From Phaeosaccion multiseriatum (Eukaryota; Ochrophyta, other classes), in NCBI GenBank assembly GCA_965112735.1, contig OZ218950.1:186001-250000 (forward strand): DNA of 64,000 bases, given 5' to 3'. Below the pieces are notes generated by a model that did not search any database, was not told the origin of the DNA, and was given only the letters and a program-made list of their open reading frames with translations. Every line of letters starts with the position of its first letter. The stretch's first letter is position 1. Positions 18,755 through 29,823 of this stretch are shown here, piece after piece. The translations under genes and the position numbers were made by a program.

Positions 18755-21700
18755 TCAGGCGGCCGCTCCGTCGATGGCTCCCATGAGCCCCCAGTCGAGG
18801 GTTTCTGCTGCTTCGTGCTGCGTCATGGTGGCTCGAAGGAGGGTGCCATACCTGATCTCCCGCTGTGAGAGGGCGCGTTGAAGGGCGAGGGACAGTTGTT
18901 GGCGCAGGAGGCCCTTGATGGGGCCCGTGGCTGCCGCCGCTGCGGGGCCGAGCCCTCTTGATGCCTTGTGGATGGCCATCGCCTCGATGAGCTCGTCCGT
19001 TTGGTGGCCCAGTCTGCCGTACGTCTCGATTGCAATGCACTTCAGGGTTGAAGTCCCGGGCAGAAAACTGCCCAGGTAGTGGGTGCGCTTGCGTTCTTCG
19101 GCGGCGGCTGCTGCGTGGCCTGGCGTGGTGGAGGCCCGTCCCACGTGAGTGGGGGCGGTGGGGTTGGTGACGGTGATGTCGCAGAGGAGGTTTCTCCGCA
19201 GGGGTGCGTCCGCTCCCGGGAAGCTACCTGCGGGATAGGTCAGGTCCATGCGTAGGTCTCGGCCTGCTCGGGTGCCCGTGGGGCCGTCGAAGCAGGTCTG
19301 GTCCTCTACACGTGCTCCTCCAATGCCCACGCTGTGCATCATCCTCCCGAAGGCCTTGACGAGGAGGTGGTGTGTGTGGTTGTGGAGGCCGGTGCGGGGG
19401 CAGATGGTGGCGTGGGTAGTGCTTGCCGTGCGGGCGCAGCCTGTGCCAAGGCAGGGTGGGGGCGGGTCCGCGTATGGCGTGTTGACACCGAGGTTGCGAC
19501 GAAGGGCCATGGTCCATTCTGCGGGGGCCATGGTGTTGTGGCCGTGGGGGAGCGCTCCGAGGAAGGCCATGGCGCCCCTTCCTCGCTGTGAGTGGAGTCG
19601 GGCTGTTGCCATTTCCTGTGTCTCCTCTCCCCTCTGTGCCTCTGCCGGTGTGACGTCGATGGTGGCGATGCTCTGCGTCAGCTCCTCATGGCGGCGTTTG
19701 TGGATGAAGGTGGTGAGGGCCTTCTGGACGCCGTGGGTCGGTTGACGGCCTGCCTGATGGCTCCTGCGCACGTTGCGTCGCGCTGTGTCCTGGGCTTGGT
19801 GGTCAGGCGGCTCGAGTACGCGTGAGCGGGCCTCGTCGAACTGTGCCTGACCCACTGCTTGGATGAGGGGGGCTCAGGGACCCCCTCCTCGTGCAGGAGG
19901 TTGACGCTGTCGGCGACGCTCTTGAGGGCTCCGTTGGTGAACAGCTGGTCCGGTAGGGCGCTCTCTTGGGAGCCTTCCCGGCGTGCGGTGCGGCTGAGCA
20001 GGGGGGAGGGTGAGCATCTTGTTGCCAAGGTATGCTGCTGGGGCGATGTCGTGGAGGCTGGTGAGGCCGAGGCCGCCGAAGCGCCGTGCCGTATGCATTT
20101 GTAGGCGCTGTGTCTCCGTCCATGGCTCCTCTTGTGCATCTGCGGCCTGCTCCAGAGGGGGGCATCGGGGAGTCGCATGATGTGGGCCATTGTCGCTCTG
20201 TTGGTGCGGTCTGCCCTGCTGCCGAGGGCGCGTCGGAAGATGGAGGGGTCAATGGCTCTCGCCAGGTGTGTGAGCCTGGCTGGGAGGCATTGGAGGAGGA
20301 CGAGGGTGGCCGCCTGGGTGTTGTCCCACTCGCTGCAGTGTTTGGCGAGTTGGAGGTAGCCCCTGGGGTCTTCTTGGCCGAGGATGTTGCGGAGGTACTC
20401 TTCGATGTACTCCTCCGTGCCGACGGGGATGCCGGCTACCACGGTACCCTCGGTGGCAAGTGTGGCGCCCTGCCGTTGGGCGTGGTCCCTGTCAGCCTGT
20501 GTTGGCTGCTTGCCTTTGCCCATGAGGTAAACCGTTTTCCTCTCGTTGAACTCGAGGCCCAAGCCTCGGAATTGGGCTTGGAGATGGGCATGGCGTGGGG
20601 CGTAGGTCTGTAGGGGTGCGTCGGGTTCCAGCTGGTCCATGAGGTCGTCTGCGTAGGCGGAGATGGTGGGGCGGTTCGCTGCGGTGTCGGCTGTGTTCTG
20701 AACTTTCAGCACTGGGTGGATGGCGGCTGCGAACATGAGAGGCCCTTCTGGTGCTCCTTGGTTGACTCCGGAGCTCTGGTGGATGGTCTGGGTGCCGTCT
20801 GGTGTGAGGGCGTTGTGGGCGGAGGCGTGGGAGAGGCTGGCGATGGCGTAGTTGATGCCTGCTGGGTCGATGGTAGGGAGTGCTCCTGAGGCTAGGACGC
20901 CTCTGGCACGCGACACGCGGGTGTAGGCCTTGGTGATGTCATGCAGCACGACGGTTTTGCCGGCATCGTGCGCTAGCTGGGCTGCTGCGGCGTGTGTTTC
21001 CCCTCCGCCTCTGACCGCTACCGCTAGCTGTCCTGCGCTTCTGAGCTCTGGGCCCACCCTGTCCGCGATGAGCTTCATGTGACAGCTCTCCACGAGGCTG
21101 CGGTAGAGGTTGGGGGATGTCACAGGACGCGCTTTCTCGCCGAGGGCTGCGGCGCTGGTGCTGAACCACCGTTTGGCGAGCTGTGGAGGCAGTGGAGTGT
21201 CCCCCGTTCGGAGCAGCTCGTAGGTGTCAGTCAGAGCCTCCACGATTGCGTACTCCTGGGGGCTGTCCGGGGGGTACTTGACGTGGCTCGCCCTGCGCCC
21301 GTCTGCTCCTTGGCCCTTCCAGAAGTTGACCCTCCGGTAGGTCAGCAGCATGGCTGTGCTGATCTCCTCTCTGGTGACGTCGTTGCCATTCTCGGGGTGC
21401 TCCTGCACCTGGGTTCTGGCGTACTCCCTGGCTGCTGCTGCTGCTGTGTTGATCTCTTCGAGGCTCTCGTCGACGTGCGCTTGCTGGAGGCGTCTAAAGG
21501 TCTCGTGTGTGGGAGGGAGGTGGCCGTCTCTGCTCTTTGTGCTGAGCCTCTCCGCGGCCTTGTGCAGGCCTCCGGGTTTGGTGAGCAGGTGGGCGCAGGT
21601 TTCTCTCCGTCGCTCCTCTGTCTGTGCCTGTGCTGGGGGTGGTGGGCGGCGTGCGTGTGCTGTGGCTATCGCTGCTTGTGCGAGTGGGGCGATGTCGAGG

Positions 21701-23507
21701 TCGAGGACCATCTGTATCCGCTGCTGGCGGCTGTAGGCTCCGTCTTTAGAGAAGAGCATGGCAGGGAGGAGGTGGTGGAAGACATCCCATGCCAGAAGGG
21801 TGTGGAGGGTGGCGTCGGTGGGGCCGTTCTTGTGGGCCCTCAGCGCCCTGTTCCAGTTGTTGAGCGCTCTTTGCTGTAAGCTGATAATCGAGCTGACGTG
21901 GCGGGGGTTGCACTGCGCTACTGTCTCAAACACGAGTGTTGAGAGGATGGTACCCTGCGGGTCCAGGGCCCCTAGGCGGAGGACGTTTGGGTGCTGCATG
22001 GGCCATCCTTCCTCGGGTGTATCGTCGTTGGCTGGCCCTTCTCCGTCCCCTCCGTCCCCGCCGCTACCTCCTTGGCCTCTGCTCCGTCCTCCTCCCCCTC
22101 GTCTCGCTGCTGCTGCTGTGGTTCCTTGCGTGCGTGTGCTATCTCCCCCTGCCCTTTCTCTCTGAGGTCCCCTCTCTGCTGCTGCTCCTTGTCCGTTTCC
22201 TTCCCCCTCCCTCGTCCTCCTCTTCCTCCTTCTACTCCACTTGGCGCTGCTGCGATTGCTCCTCCTCCTCCTCCTCCTCCTCCTCCTTCCGCGTGCCCTC
22301 GCCCTCCTCCTCTGCCCGTGGGGGTGGTGGGTTGGTACGGGTTGAGCCTGGCCGTTGCTGTCGTGTGCTGGGGCGTTGCCGTACGCGACGGGTCCTCGTT
22401 TGGGTCTGGGCCTAGATAGGCGTTCTCGAGGTCGTTGAGGGGGCCTTGGTAGGCCGATGCTGCGTTGCCTTGGGTGAGGATGGTCCTGAGGGCGGGGATG
22501 GCTCGTTGAGCTTGGTAGCCAGCCATGCAGCCTTGCGCGGGGCAGGGGAGGTTGCCTGGTGGTATGACGGGCTGCTGGTTGGCTCTCCTCAGTGTGGCTT
22601 GGTCGTTCAGGTGGTGAAGGAGGCACGCGGGGTGAACGGTGTGTTGGCAGCGTCGGGTGCGTACTGGCCACTCCGTGGTTGGTGCGATGAAAGGGGGGTC
22701 CGCGTCTGACATGCATATGCAGCATATCGGGGCTGGGGGGGCGGTAGGTTGGGGTGGGGGTGTGTGTCGGGTGGTGGGGGGTGGCTGGGACTGGCGGCGT
22801 CGCCCTTGGCTGGCCTGCGCGTGCTGCTGATGCGACTCTCTGCGCTCCCTCGCTAGGCGATCCCTTGCGCGGCCCATAGCTCTCCCTCCTTGTGCTGTGA
22901 TGGCCTGCTCGATCATGTGCCGGTAGCAGGGGTTGCGGCAGTAGGGGCAGAGGTGGTCGTTGCGGTTGGGGTACCTGCTCATGACTCCCAATGCGCAGTG
23001 GTTGTGCACGTGATGTTCGCCTTCGTGCATGGCGACTTGTGCTTGGCCAGTGAGCGGTTCCATACACACCGGGCAGTTGGGTAGCTCCTCGTTGTTGGTG
23101 GGGTCGCCTCCTCCTTCTCCTTCGTCACCTCCTCCCGCTGCTTGCCCTTCCCCTCCTTCTGCCGCTGCTTCCCGTGCCAGTGCTGGGCGCTCTCCTCCGC
23201 CTCTGCTGTTTTCGCCCTCTTCCCCCCTGCTACTACTCTTCCTTCGCGGTCTCCTCGTCCCCCTCCCCTGTGTCCCGCTCGCTCTCCTCTCCCTCCTCCC
23301 TCCTGGTCGTGCTCTCGTGTAGTGTCTGTCCCACCTGCTCTTGTCGGTGGGGGCATGCTTCGAGCTCGTTGGATGGTTGGCGGTGCTGGTAGGCTTGCGG
23401 CTTCGTGTGCTCGTATGCAGGCGTTGCATAGGGGTTGTCGTAGGCCTGATTGCGGGAAGCGGGTAAGGAAGGATCTGCCGGAGTTTCGGTGGGCCAGGTT
23501 GCCGCAT
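18755..23507 (-). pseudogene. Copy 3 ORF2 (RING, RT, endonuclease), frame-broken
   Basis: RING fingers lie in 21972-23507, RT with YADD in 19678-23067 (different frame), endonuclease in 18755-19855. It shares with copy 2 the missing C near 22205 and near 19875 and has its own short G run (6) near 20160. Catalytic RT motifs are intact. Shared lesions mean copies 2 and 3 descend from one defective source or share assembly errors. Confidence 0.85.
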
Positions 23508-25135
23508 CCACTTGTGCAGTCCCGGAGCTGGTACGTATTATTCTGTGGTCCGCTCTGTGGGCCGTTGGCGCGGTACCACAGGATTGACGCGGCCTGGGGG
23601 TGGTGTTCGCGCATCCATCGGTCCCACTCTCTGCCGCGGTTCGGGTGGTGGCTCGACTGGTGCCTGATGAGGCGGTCTCTTGTGTTGCCTACCGTGACGA
23701 AGGTGTCGTGGCATTCGCCAAAGTTGCAGAGGATGCCCCCTTGAATGTTTCCATTGTCGGGGTGTCTTCGGTACACTCGGGCGTTGTTGGGGTTGTCCTC
23801 CGGTGTTGGTGGGCTGGGTGTGGTTGCGTCGCTTTGGGCGGGGGGTGGTGGCGGTCCTGGTGCGGTTCCCCGGGGGGCCTGTCTCGTGCGTAGGGCGAGG
23901 GCTTGCCCCGGCGCCCACCACGGTGTGGCCATGGTGTTGGCGAAGGGGGAGGTGGTGGTGTTGTTGGTGTGGTCGCGTAGGGCGTGGCCGTAGCGCTCAA
24001 CGATGGCTTGGACGTCGGGTAATACCGCGATGAGTTCCTCCTGTCGTGAGGCGGTGATGTAGTCGTTGACCAACTCGTTGGAGGTGATCTCTTGGCCTGC
24101 GAGCGTGTGGGCATAGGCCTCCACGATCTGTTGCCATCCAAGGGGGTAATCTCCTCCCCCATGTGGTCTTCCGGGGGTGGTGGGGGGGCCTCCGCTCCTT
24201 AGAGCTTGTCTGAGGAGGGGCATATAGAAGTGCGAGTTGGTAGGCGGGAGCGCCGCGTCGCGCTGGTGGCGTATGGTGTTGCTCCATGTCGTTGGTGCGT
24301 GTCCATGCGTGTCTGTTTCGAGTGATGCTGTCTCTTCCTCGTGCGTCGTGGGGGGTGGTCGTACGAGGTCGGCGATGGCCTCGGCCGTGTTGTGGTGGGT
24401 CAGTTCCGTCGCGGTGAGGTTTAGGCTTGCGAACTCAGCGCTGATGCGTCGGCTGGCGGATGCTGGCGCTTGTTCGTTGAAGAAGAGGTTCGGGTGTTGC
24501 CGTATGGGGGTCGTGGCTGTGAGGTGGGTGTCTTCGTATTCGTCTTGGAGGATGGAGACGATTTGCTCTGTGATCCCGTGTGCGTTTCTGTGAGTTGACG
24601 CGTTGGTGGTTTGGGCTGGATCTGAGGCTCGGAAAGTGGCGGTTGGCCTTTCCGGGCTGCGTGCTCGGGGGGTCCTGCTTCGTCCCCTTGGCCTCGTGGT
24701 TGGCTGCATGGGTGCTGGGCTGGTCGCTGTGGGGGGTGGTGCTGTTGTAGGGCCTGTTGTCTCGCTGGCGGGCGTGGTAGATCTCCTGGCGGCTGGTGCT
24801 GTTTGTTGCCGTGTCGTTGAGATCGGTTGTGGTTGCTGCTGCTGGGGGTGGGCTTCCGCTGCTGTTGCTGTGGGTTCCGTGAGTGCTGGTGGGAGCTGTG
24901 GGTCCTGCGGGAGGGTGTTGCGGGGTGCTGCGGCCGCTGGTGGAGCCGTGATGGGGGTGGGCACGCCTTCCCGTGCTGGTGTTTGGCGAATTGCTGCTGC
25001 CGCTGCCCGTCTCTCCCTTCTTTCGAGCCGCTGCTGATCGCGGCTCATAGGTGGCTCCTGCTGGGTTGCTGTGAGGTTTGCTGGTGTCTCCTGGGCTCCG
25101 GGGGGCCGCGTGGCCCCCCTGTCGTCCCCTTCCAT
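22979..25135 (-). CDS. Copy 3 retrotransposon ORF1
   Basis: 718 residues, ATG at 25135 in the Kozak context. Identical in all visible respects to copy 2 ORF1, including the diverged zinc-finger block, and it overlaps the RING frame by 529 nt. Confidence 0.88.
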   Translation of the reverse strand: MEGDDRGATRPPGAQETPANLTATQQEPPMSRDQQRLERRERRAAAAAIRQTPAREGVPTPITAPPAAAAPRNTLPQDPQLPPALTEPTATAAEAHPQQQQPQPISTTRQQTAPAARRSTTPASETTGPTTAPPPTATSPAPMQPTTRPRGRSRTPRARSPERPTATFRASDPAQTTNASTHRNAHGITEQIVSILQDEYEDTHLTATTPIRQHPNLFFNEQAPASASRRISAEFASLNLTATELTHHNTAEAIADLVRPPPTTHEEETASLETDTHGHAPTTWSNTIRHQRDAALPPTNSHFYMPLLRQALRSGGPPTTPGRPHGGGDYPLGWQQIVEAYAHTLAGQEITSNELVNDYITASRQEELIAVLPDVQAIVERYGHALRDHTNNTTTSPFANTMATPWWAPGQALALRTRQAPRGTAPGPPPPPAQSDATTPSPPTPEDNPNNARVYRRHPDNGNIQGGILCNFGECHDTFVTVGNTRDRLIRHQSSHHPNRGREWDRWMREHHPQAASILWYRANGPQSGPQNNTYQLRDCTSGCGNLAHRNSGRSFLTRFPQSGLRQPLCNACIRAHEAASLPAPPTIQRARSMPPPTRAGGTDTTREHDQEGGGRGERAGHRGGGRGDREGRVVAGGKRAKTAEAEESAQHWHGKQRQKEGKGKQREEVTKEKEEATPPTTRSYPTARCVWNRSLAKHKSPCTKANITCTTTAHWES

Positions 25136-25168
25136 GGTGGCCCTGTCTTAAGCAGAAAAAAAAGAAGG

Positions 25169-26330
25169 GTGTGAGAAGCTGTCACAGCAGGGAGGATTAT
25201 AGGGGTGCGAGAAGCAGTCGAAACAGGGAGGACTTTGCGTGGCCCACGGGGCTGTGGTGAAGGGGTGTACTGTTGAGGGGTGCGACAAGCAGTCGAAACA
25301 GGGGGGACTTTGCGTGGCCCACGGGGCTGTGAAGGTACCGAAAAGGTGTACTGTTGAGGGGTGCGACAAACAGTCGCAACAGGGGGGACTTTGCAAGGGC
25401 CATGGAGCTGTGGTGAAGAGGTGTACTGTTGAGGGGTGCGATAAGGTACGGGTCCAAGGAGGACTTTGCCAGGCCCACGGGGCTGTGGTGGTACCGAAGA
25501 GGTGTACTGTTGAGGGGTGCGACAAGCAACCGAAGCAGGGGGGACTTTGCCTTGGGCACGGTGCTGTGGTGAAGAGGTGAACTGTTGAGGGGTGCGACAA
25601 GCAGCGGGTCCAAGGAGGACTTTGCAAGGGCCACGGGGCTGTGGTGGTACGGAAGAGGTGTACTGTTGAGGGGTGCGAGAAGCATCGGCAGCAAGGTGGG
25701 ATGTGCCAGAGGCATGCACGAGTGAAGAGGGAGGGGGCGGAGCAGAAGGAGGAGAATGCCCCGTGTACGCCTGTGCCCAAGCGAGGAGCTGCGGAGGACA
25801 TCAATGGGAGAGGAAGGAAGAGGGCAAAATGCCCTACTTCAATGCCTGGGGGAGAGGAGGAGAGGAAGGAGGCACTGGAGGATGGGAATGGGGTGGGTTT
25901 GCTTGCGGGGCTGGGGCTTCATGTCGGGGACGAGGTTCAACTGCCCTGTGACCTGTGGAGAGGGCTGGAAGATGGCGGGGCTGATGCTGCCACGGCCTTC
26001 TGCGGTCGTCGGGACAGGGAGCTATCGAATGGCGTGGTGGTGGCTGTGGGCCGGAGTAAAGTGTTGCTGCTGCCCCACCTCGCTGTGCGCACAAAGAGGA
26101 AGGGGGCGAGCCTGGAGAGCACGATCCGAGGCTTTGTATCTGCCTACCACCGCTATCGCTCAGGAGGAGCAGGGGAGGATGATGATGACGACAAGCTGAA
26201 GGAGGAGTGGGCGGTGCTGGAGGAGAGCATGGTGACGGCGAGTGAGAAGAAGAGGCGCGGACGGAAGGCGCTGCGAGCGTGCGTGCGTGTGGAGGGCCCT
26301 GCTGCTGATACCTCGGGACTTGGGATTTAG
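25169..26330 (+). pseudogene. Zinc-finger repeat gene B, segment 5 (3' end)
   Basis: The segment begins with a damaged finger: about 40 bp are lost between GGAGGATTA and TAGGGGTGCGAG, leaving an in-frame TAG. Several good fingers follow. At 25578-25580 a cysteine codon has become TGA (KR-stop-TVEGC). The last fingers and the conserved C-terminal domain (LGLHVGDEVQLPCDLW block, acidic run, basic tail) are intact to the TAG at 26328-26330. So besides the insertions, gene B carries independent nonsense damage, and gene C is the only intact paralogue here. Confidence 0.85.
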
Positions 26331-27862
26331 TGACCCGATGGCCTTCCGTCCGCCGTATCGCCTTCGCCGTGGTGAAGCTTGGGGCTTGTTTCGTACAGTG
26401 GGTGTGAAGAGTTGAGTAAGTCAATACACGTGATGGACCTTGATGAAAACAGTCGCCACCCACATCGCTTCACTGCTGTGGAAGGGGCCGAGTAACTGTG
26501 ACTTGGGGGCTTATGAATGTGCTGTGTGTGAATTTTGATGTATTTCTACGTGCAGTGGTGAGTTTCTTTACAAACAAGAGTGTAAATGAGGGCTCAAGGT
26601 TTCGTTCGCGCGAGGCAGGGGCTCACTCCGAGTCAGTACCGCCCAGCACGGGCCCGGCACCAGCATCCTCCTGAGAGTGCGAGGAGCTGCTACTAATCCC
26701 TGAATCATCCATAGACACGCTGTTGCTCATTCGAATCCCTCGCCCGTGTGGGCGTTGCTGAGGGGGGATAGACCATGGACACAGGGGCGGGGGAGGAGGG
26801 GGAGGAGGAGGGGGAGGAGGAGGGGGGGGGGGATGGCAGCGGATGGCCCGCGGGAAGTACGTGCGGGGCCGCGCTGCGCTCCTTCCTGCGAGAGGTATGT
26901 AATCATTCTGTAGCCTACATGTTAGCGCATGTTATGTATCACCAACTACTATGCATATACGATGTATCACCACCTGCTTAGCGCTAAGCCGTCGGCACTT
27001 GTATGATGGAGGGATAGCTCTATCTCTCTCCCTCCATGTCCTTCTCTTCCACCTCGAAGTGTAAGCACTCACTCTCTCTCTCCTTCGCCCCTCCCCCCGC
27101 CCCCCTTTGTTTCCCCTTTGCCCCCCCCCCCCCCCTCCATCCCCATCCACTGCCATCCCATCCTGCCCCAGCTGGTGGCCGGTCTGAGCAACACGTGGCC
27201 GCATGGGGAGGTAATTTGCCTGATGAAGGGACACGTGGACGACGGGAAGGCCGTTATACACCTCCATGATCACAAGGCCGCCCTCGCCAGTGGTGGTGGT
27301 ACAGCAGTTGGTGATACAGCGGCAGTAGCAGCAGATGGGCAGCCGGAAGAGTACAGTAGTTGTGAGGAAGCTCTTGTTCTTGACATAAGGCAAGCGTTGT
27401 ATCGTCCTCAGTCTTTGGGCCTCGTAAAGCCCCAAGAACCGTCGGGAGTGTTTGCTCTGTGGGACTCCGAGCTGGGCTCCTCGTCCAGATCCAATAAGCT
27501 GAAACTGAATCTAAATCGCATGTTCCTGGGCCCCGGCCTTCACGCGTCTTTCTTTCTCTCCCTCCCCTCCCTAAGAAGTGTCTTCCCCTCACATCCCTCT
27601 TTTGATTATTCTCTTTTACAACCTTCTGTCCTCTTCTTGTCCAAGACCGCTTGGACTGGGCGCAAGGGGATCTATCCTCCTTTGTCTTCAGTCGATGGAG
27701 GCCTTCAAGTTGGCACATAAGCATTCGACTTCTCTCTCTCCTCTTCACCACGACAGACAGTGAAGGAAGAGCCTTCTTGTCCACGGGGGAGGGCTTATAT
27801 ACTTTTGAAGAAACGCAAAGGAGGTGCAAGGAGGATTGTTTGAAGGGCGCGGAGTTGTGAGA
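26331..27862. other. Intergenic region between genes B and C, with exon-like stretches
   Basis: Unlike the regions after genes A and C, this spacer is largely unique. On the - strand 26621-26731 reads MSNSVSMDDSGISSSS... ending GGTDSE-stop, a plausible short acidic tail exon. On + a splice-like acceptor CCTGCCCCAG at about 27169 precedes LVAGLSNTWPHGE and a possible donor GTAATT. Neither can be assigned. The CCATCCACTGCCATCCC motif occurs at about 27136. From about 27497 the sequence is the 5' flank of gene C. Confidence 0.5.
27793..27862 (+). promoter_or_regulatory. TATA-like element and conserved 5' flank of gene C
   Basis: GGCTTATATAC lies about 65 bp before the ATG at 27863. The following ~60 bp (GAAGAAACGCAAAGGAGG onward) are nearly identical to the flank of gene B (3692-3751), which lacks the TATA-like core. 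Confidence 0.4.
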
Positions 27863-29008
27863 ATGCGGAAGAGGTGTACTGTTGAGGGGTGCGACAAGCA
27901 GCGGGTCCAAGGAGGACTTTGCCAGGGTCATGGAGCTGTGACCAAAAGGTGTAGTGTGGAGGGGTGCGACAAGCATCGTGTCAGAGGAGGCCTTTGCAAG
28001 GGCCATGGAGCTGTGGTGAAGAGGTGTAGTGTTGAGGGGTGCGACAAGCAGCGGGTCCAAGGAGGACTTTGCCAGGGCCATGGAGCTGTGGTGAAGAGGT
28101 GTACTGTTGAGGGGTGCAATAAGCAGCCGAGGCAGGGAGGACTTTGCCAGGCCCACGGAGCTGTGGTGAAGAGGTGTACTGTTGAGGGGTGCGAGAAGCA
28201 GTCGCAACAGGGAGGACTTTGCCTGGCCCACGGGGCTGTGGTGGTACAGAAGAGGTGTACTGTTGAGGGGTGCGACAAGCATCGGATCCAAGGAGGTCTT
28301 TGCCTGGCCCACGGAGCTGTGAAGGTACGGAAGAGGTGTACTGTTGAGGGGTGTGATAAGTATCGGAAGCAAGGTGGGATGTGCCAGAGGCATGCACGAG
28401 TGAAGAGGGAGGGAGCGGAAGAGAAGGAGGAGAATGCCCGGTGTACGCCTATGCCCAAGCGAGGAGCTGCGGAGGACATCAATGGGAGAGGAAGCAAGAG
28501 GGCAAAATGCGCCCCTTCAATGCCTGGGGGAGAGGAGGAGAGGAAGGAGGCACTGGAGGATGGGAATGGGGTGGGTTTGCTTGCGGGGCTGGGGCTTCAT
28601 GTCGGGGACGAGGTTCAACTGCCCTGTGACCTGTGGAGAGGGCTGGAAGATGGCGGGGCTGATGCTGCCACGGCCTTCTGCGGTCGTCGGGACAGGGAGC
28701 TATCGAATGGCGTGGTGGTGGCTGTGGGCCGGAGTAAAGTGTTGCTGCTGCCCCACCTCGCTGTGCGCACAAAGAGGAAGGGGGCGAGCCTGGAGAGCAC
28801 GATCCGAGGCTTTGTATCTGCCTACCACCGCTATCGCTCAGGAGGAGCAGGGGAGGATGATGATGACGACAAGCTGAAGGAGGAGTGGGCGGTGCTGGAG
28901 GAGAGCATGGTGACGGCGAGAGAGAAGAAGAGGCGCGGACGGAAGGCGCTGCGAGCGTGCGTGCGTGTGGAGGGCCCTGCTGCTGATACCTCGGGACTTG
29001 GGATTTAG
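27863..29008 (+). CDS. Zinc-finger repeat protein C (intact), seven C-X4-C-X9-C-X2-H fingers
   Basis: Single exon, 381 residues from ATG 27863 (a GTG at 27824 in the same frame is less likely). Seven tandem fingers of about 25-27 residues (CTVEGCDKQRVQGGLCQGH pattern), WRKY19-like in spacing, fill the first half. They are followed by a basic linker with KRAK, a conserved block starting LGLHVGDEVQLPCDLW, an acidic DDDDD stretch and a lysine/arginine-rich tail. No WRKY or kinase domain is present. Binding to nucleic acid or protein is inferred from the fingers only. Genes A and B have the same C-terminal block. It contains seven intact copies of the retrotransposon target sequence and no insertion. 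Confidence 0.85.
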   Translation: MRKRCTVEGCDKQRVQGGLCQGHGAVTKRCSVEGCDKHRVRGGLCKGHGAVVKRCSVEGCDKQRVQGGLCQGHGAVVKRCTVEGCNKQPRQGGLCQAHGAVVKRCTVEGCEKQSQQGGLCLAHGAVVVQKRCTVEGCDKHRIQGGLCLAHGAVKVRKRCTVEGCDKYRKQGGMCQRHARVKREGAEEKEENARCTPMPKRGAAEDINGRGSKRAKCAPSMPGGEEERKEALEDGNGVGLLAGLGLHVGDEVQLPCDLWRGLEDGGADAATAFCGRRDRELSNGVVVAVGRSKVLLLPHLAVRTKRKGASLESTIRGFVSAYHRYRSGGAGEDDDDDKLKEEWAVLEESMVTAREKKRRGRKALRACVRVEGPAADTSGLGI

Positions 29009-29414
29009 TGACCCGATGGCCTTAATCCGCAGTGAAGCTTGGCACGTGCAATGGGCGAACCGTAGAGTAAGTCAATTGAAGTGAATTGCCCCACTCGCCA
29101 CACACTGTGCTTCATTGCGGGGGGGGGGGGGGGGACGAATGGTTTCAACATTCACAATGGACTTGGCAGCCTACGGGCACGCTGTGTGTGTCACTTGGCG
29201 CTGGAGCTGCAGAGATGACTTGGCACGACATCGGTTACAGGTATAGAAGGAAGGCTTGATGGTAGATGGATGGCACACAGAATCCGAGGAGGGGGCTTGG
29301 AAGTGACTTGAAGACGAGGCCGCTGGGGGGATGGGGTACGTAAGCTTACGTGATGATCAGTGTATGGATTGATTGATTGATTGCACTCTCTCTCGTGTCT
29401 ACTGCAGCCCTGCC

Positions 29415-29485
<71 letters not shown>

Positions 29486-29790
29486 AAAAGAGGAGTCAAG
29501 TCCAGGCATGGCCGCAAAGTCAGGCGTGGACTCGTCTCCTCTCTGCTCACCACCCCACTTTACCCCACTCCTCTCCAACTCACTCAACTCCACCTCTCCC
29601 CTGCAATAGAGCCTCCAAGCCTCCACTCCACTGCACGAGCCTAACTAGTCAAGAGGGTGGATGCCTCTCCTCTCTTCACACCACACCACTCCACTCCACC
29701 ACCTCTGGGATCTCTGTTGCCCCCCCTGACCCCCCTCTCTCAACACCAGTCGGGTGCTCTTGCCATCCTTGTTCCTGTCCATGCACGCCT

Positions 29791-29823
<33 letters not shown>

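Larger units (their letters stand above)
18432..25168 (-). mobile_element. Non-LTR retrotransposon copy 3, about 6.7 kb
   Basis: Full length, nearly identical to copy 2. The left flank is the standard target; the right flank reads GTGTGAGAAGC, missing the GC of GTGCGAGAAGC. The only clear structural differences from copy 2 are homopolymer lengths (6 G versus 8 G near 20160) and the length of the (CTC)n tract near 22260. Confidence 0.95.

Noticed and set aside
5460-25037. Many long + strand frames inside the retrotransposon copies
   Set aside because: They are complements of the GC-rich element genes; the - strand carries the recognisable RT, RING and zinc-finger motifs.
4017-25168. Possibility that the tandem element copies are LTR retrotransposons or a simple segmental duplication
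   Set aside because: No terminal repeats are seen, 3' ends are invariant, one copy is 5'-truncated and the host pieces between copies differ, all of which fit target-primed insertion.
27036-27435. Frames around an LVAGLSNTWPHGE stretch as part of a second aldo/keto reductase
   Set aside because: The likeness to the VAG motif of that family covers only a few residues and no neighbouring exon fits; left as an unassigned exon-like stretch.
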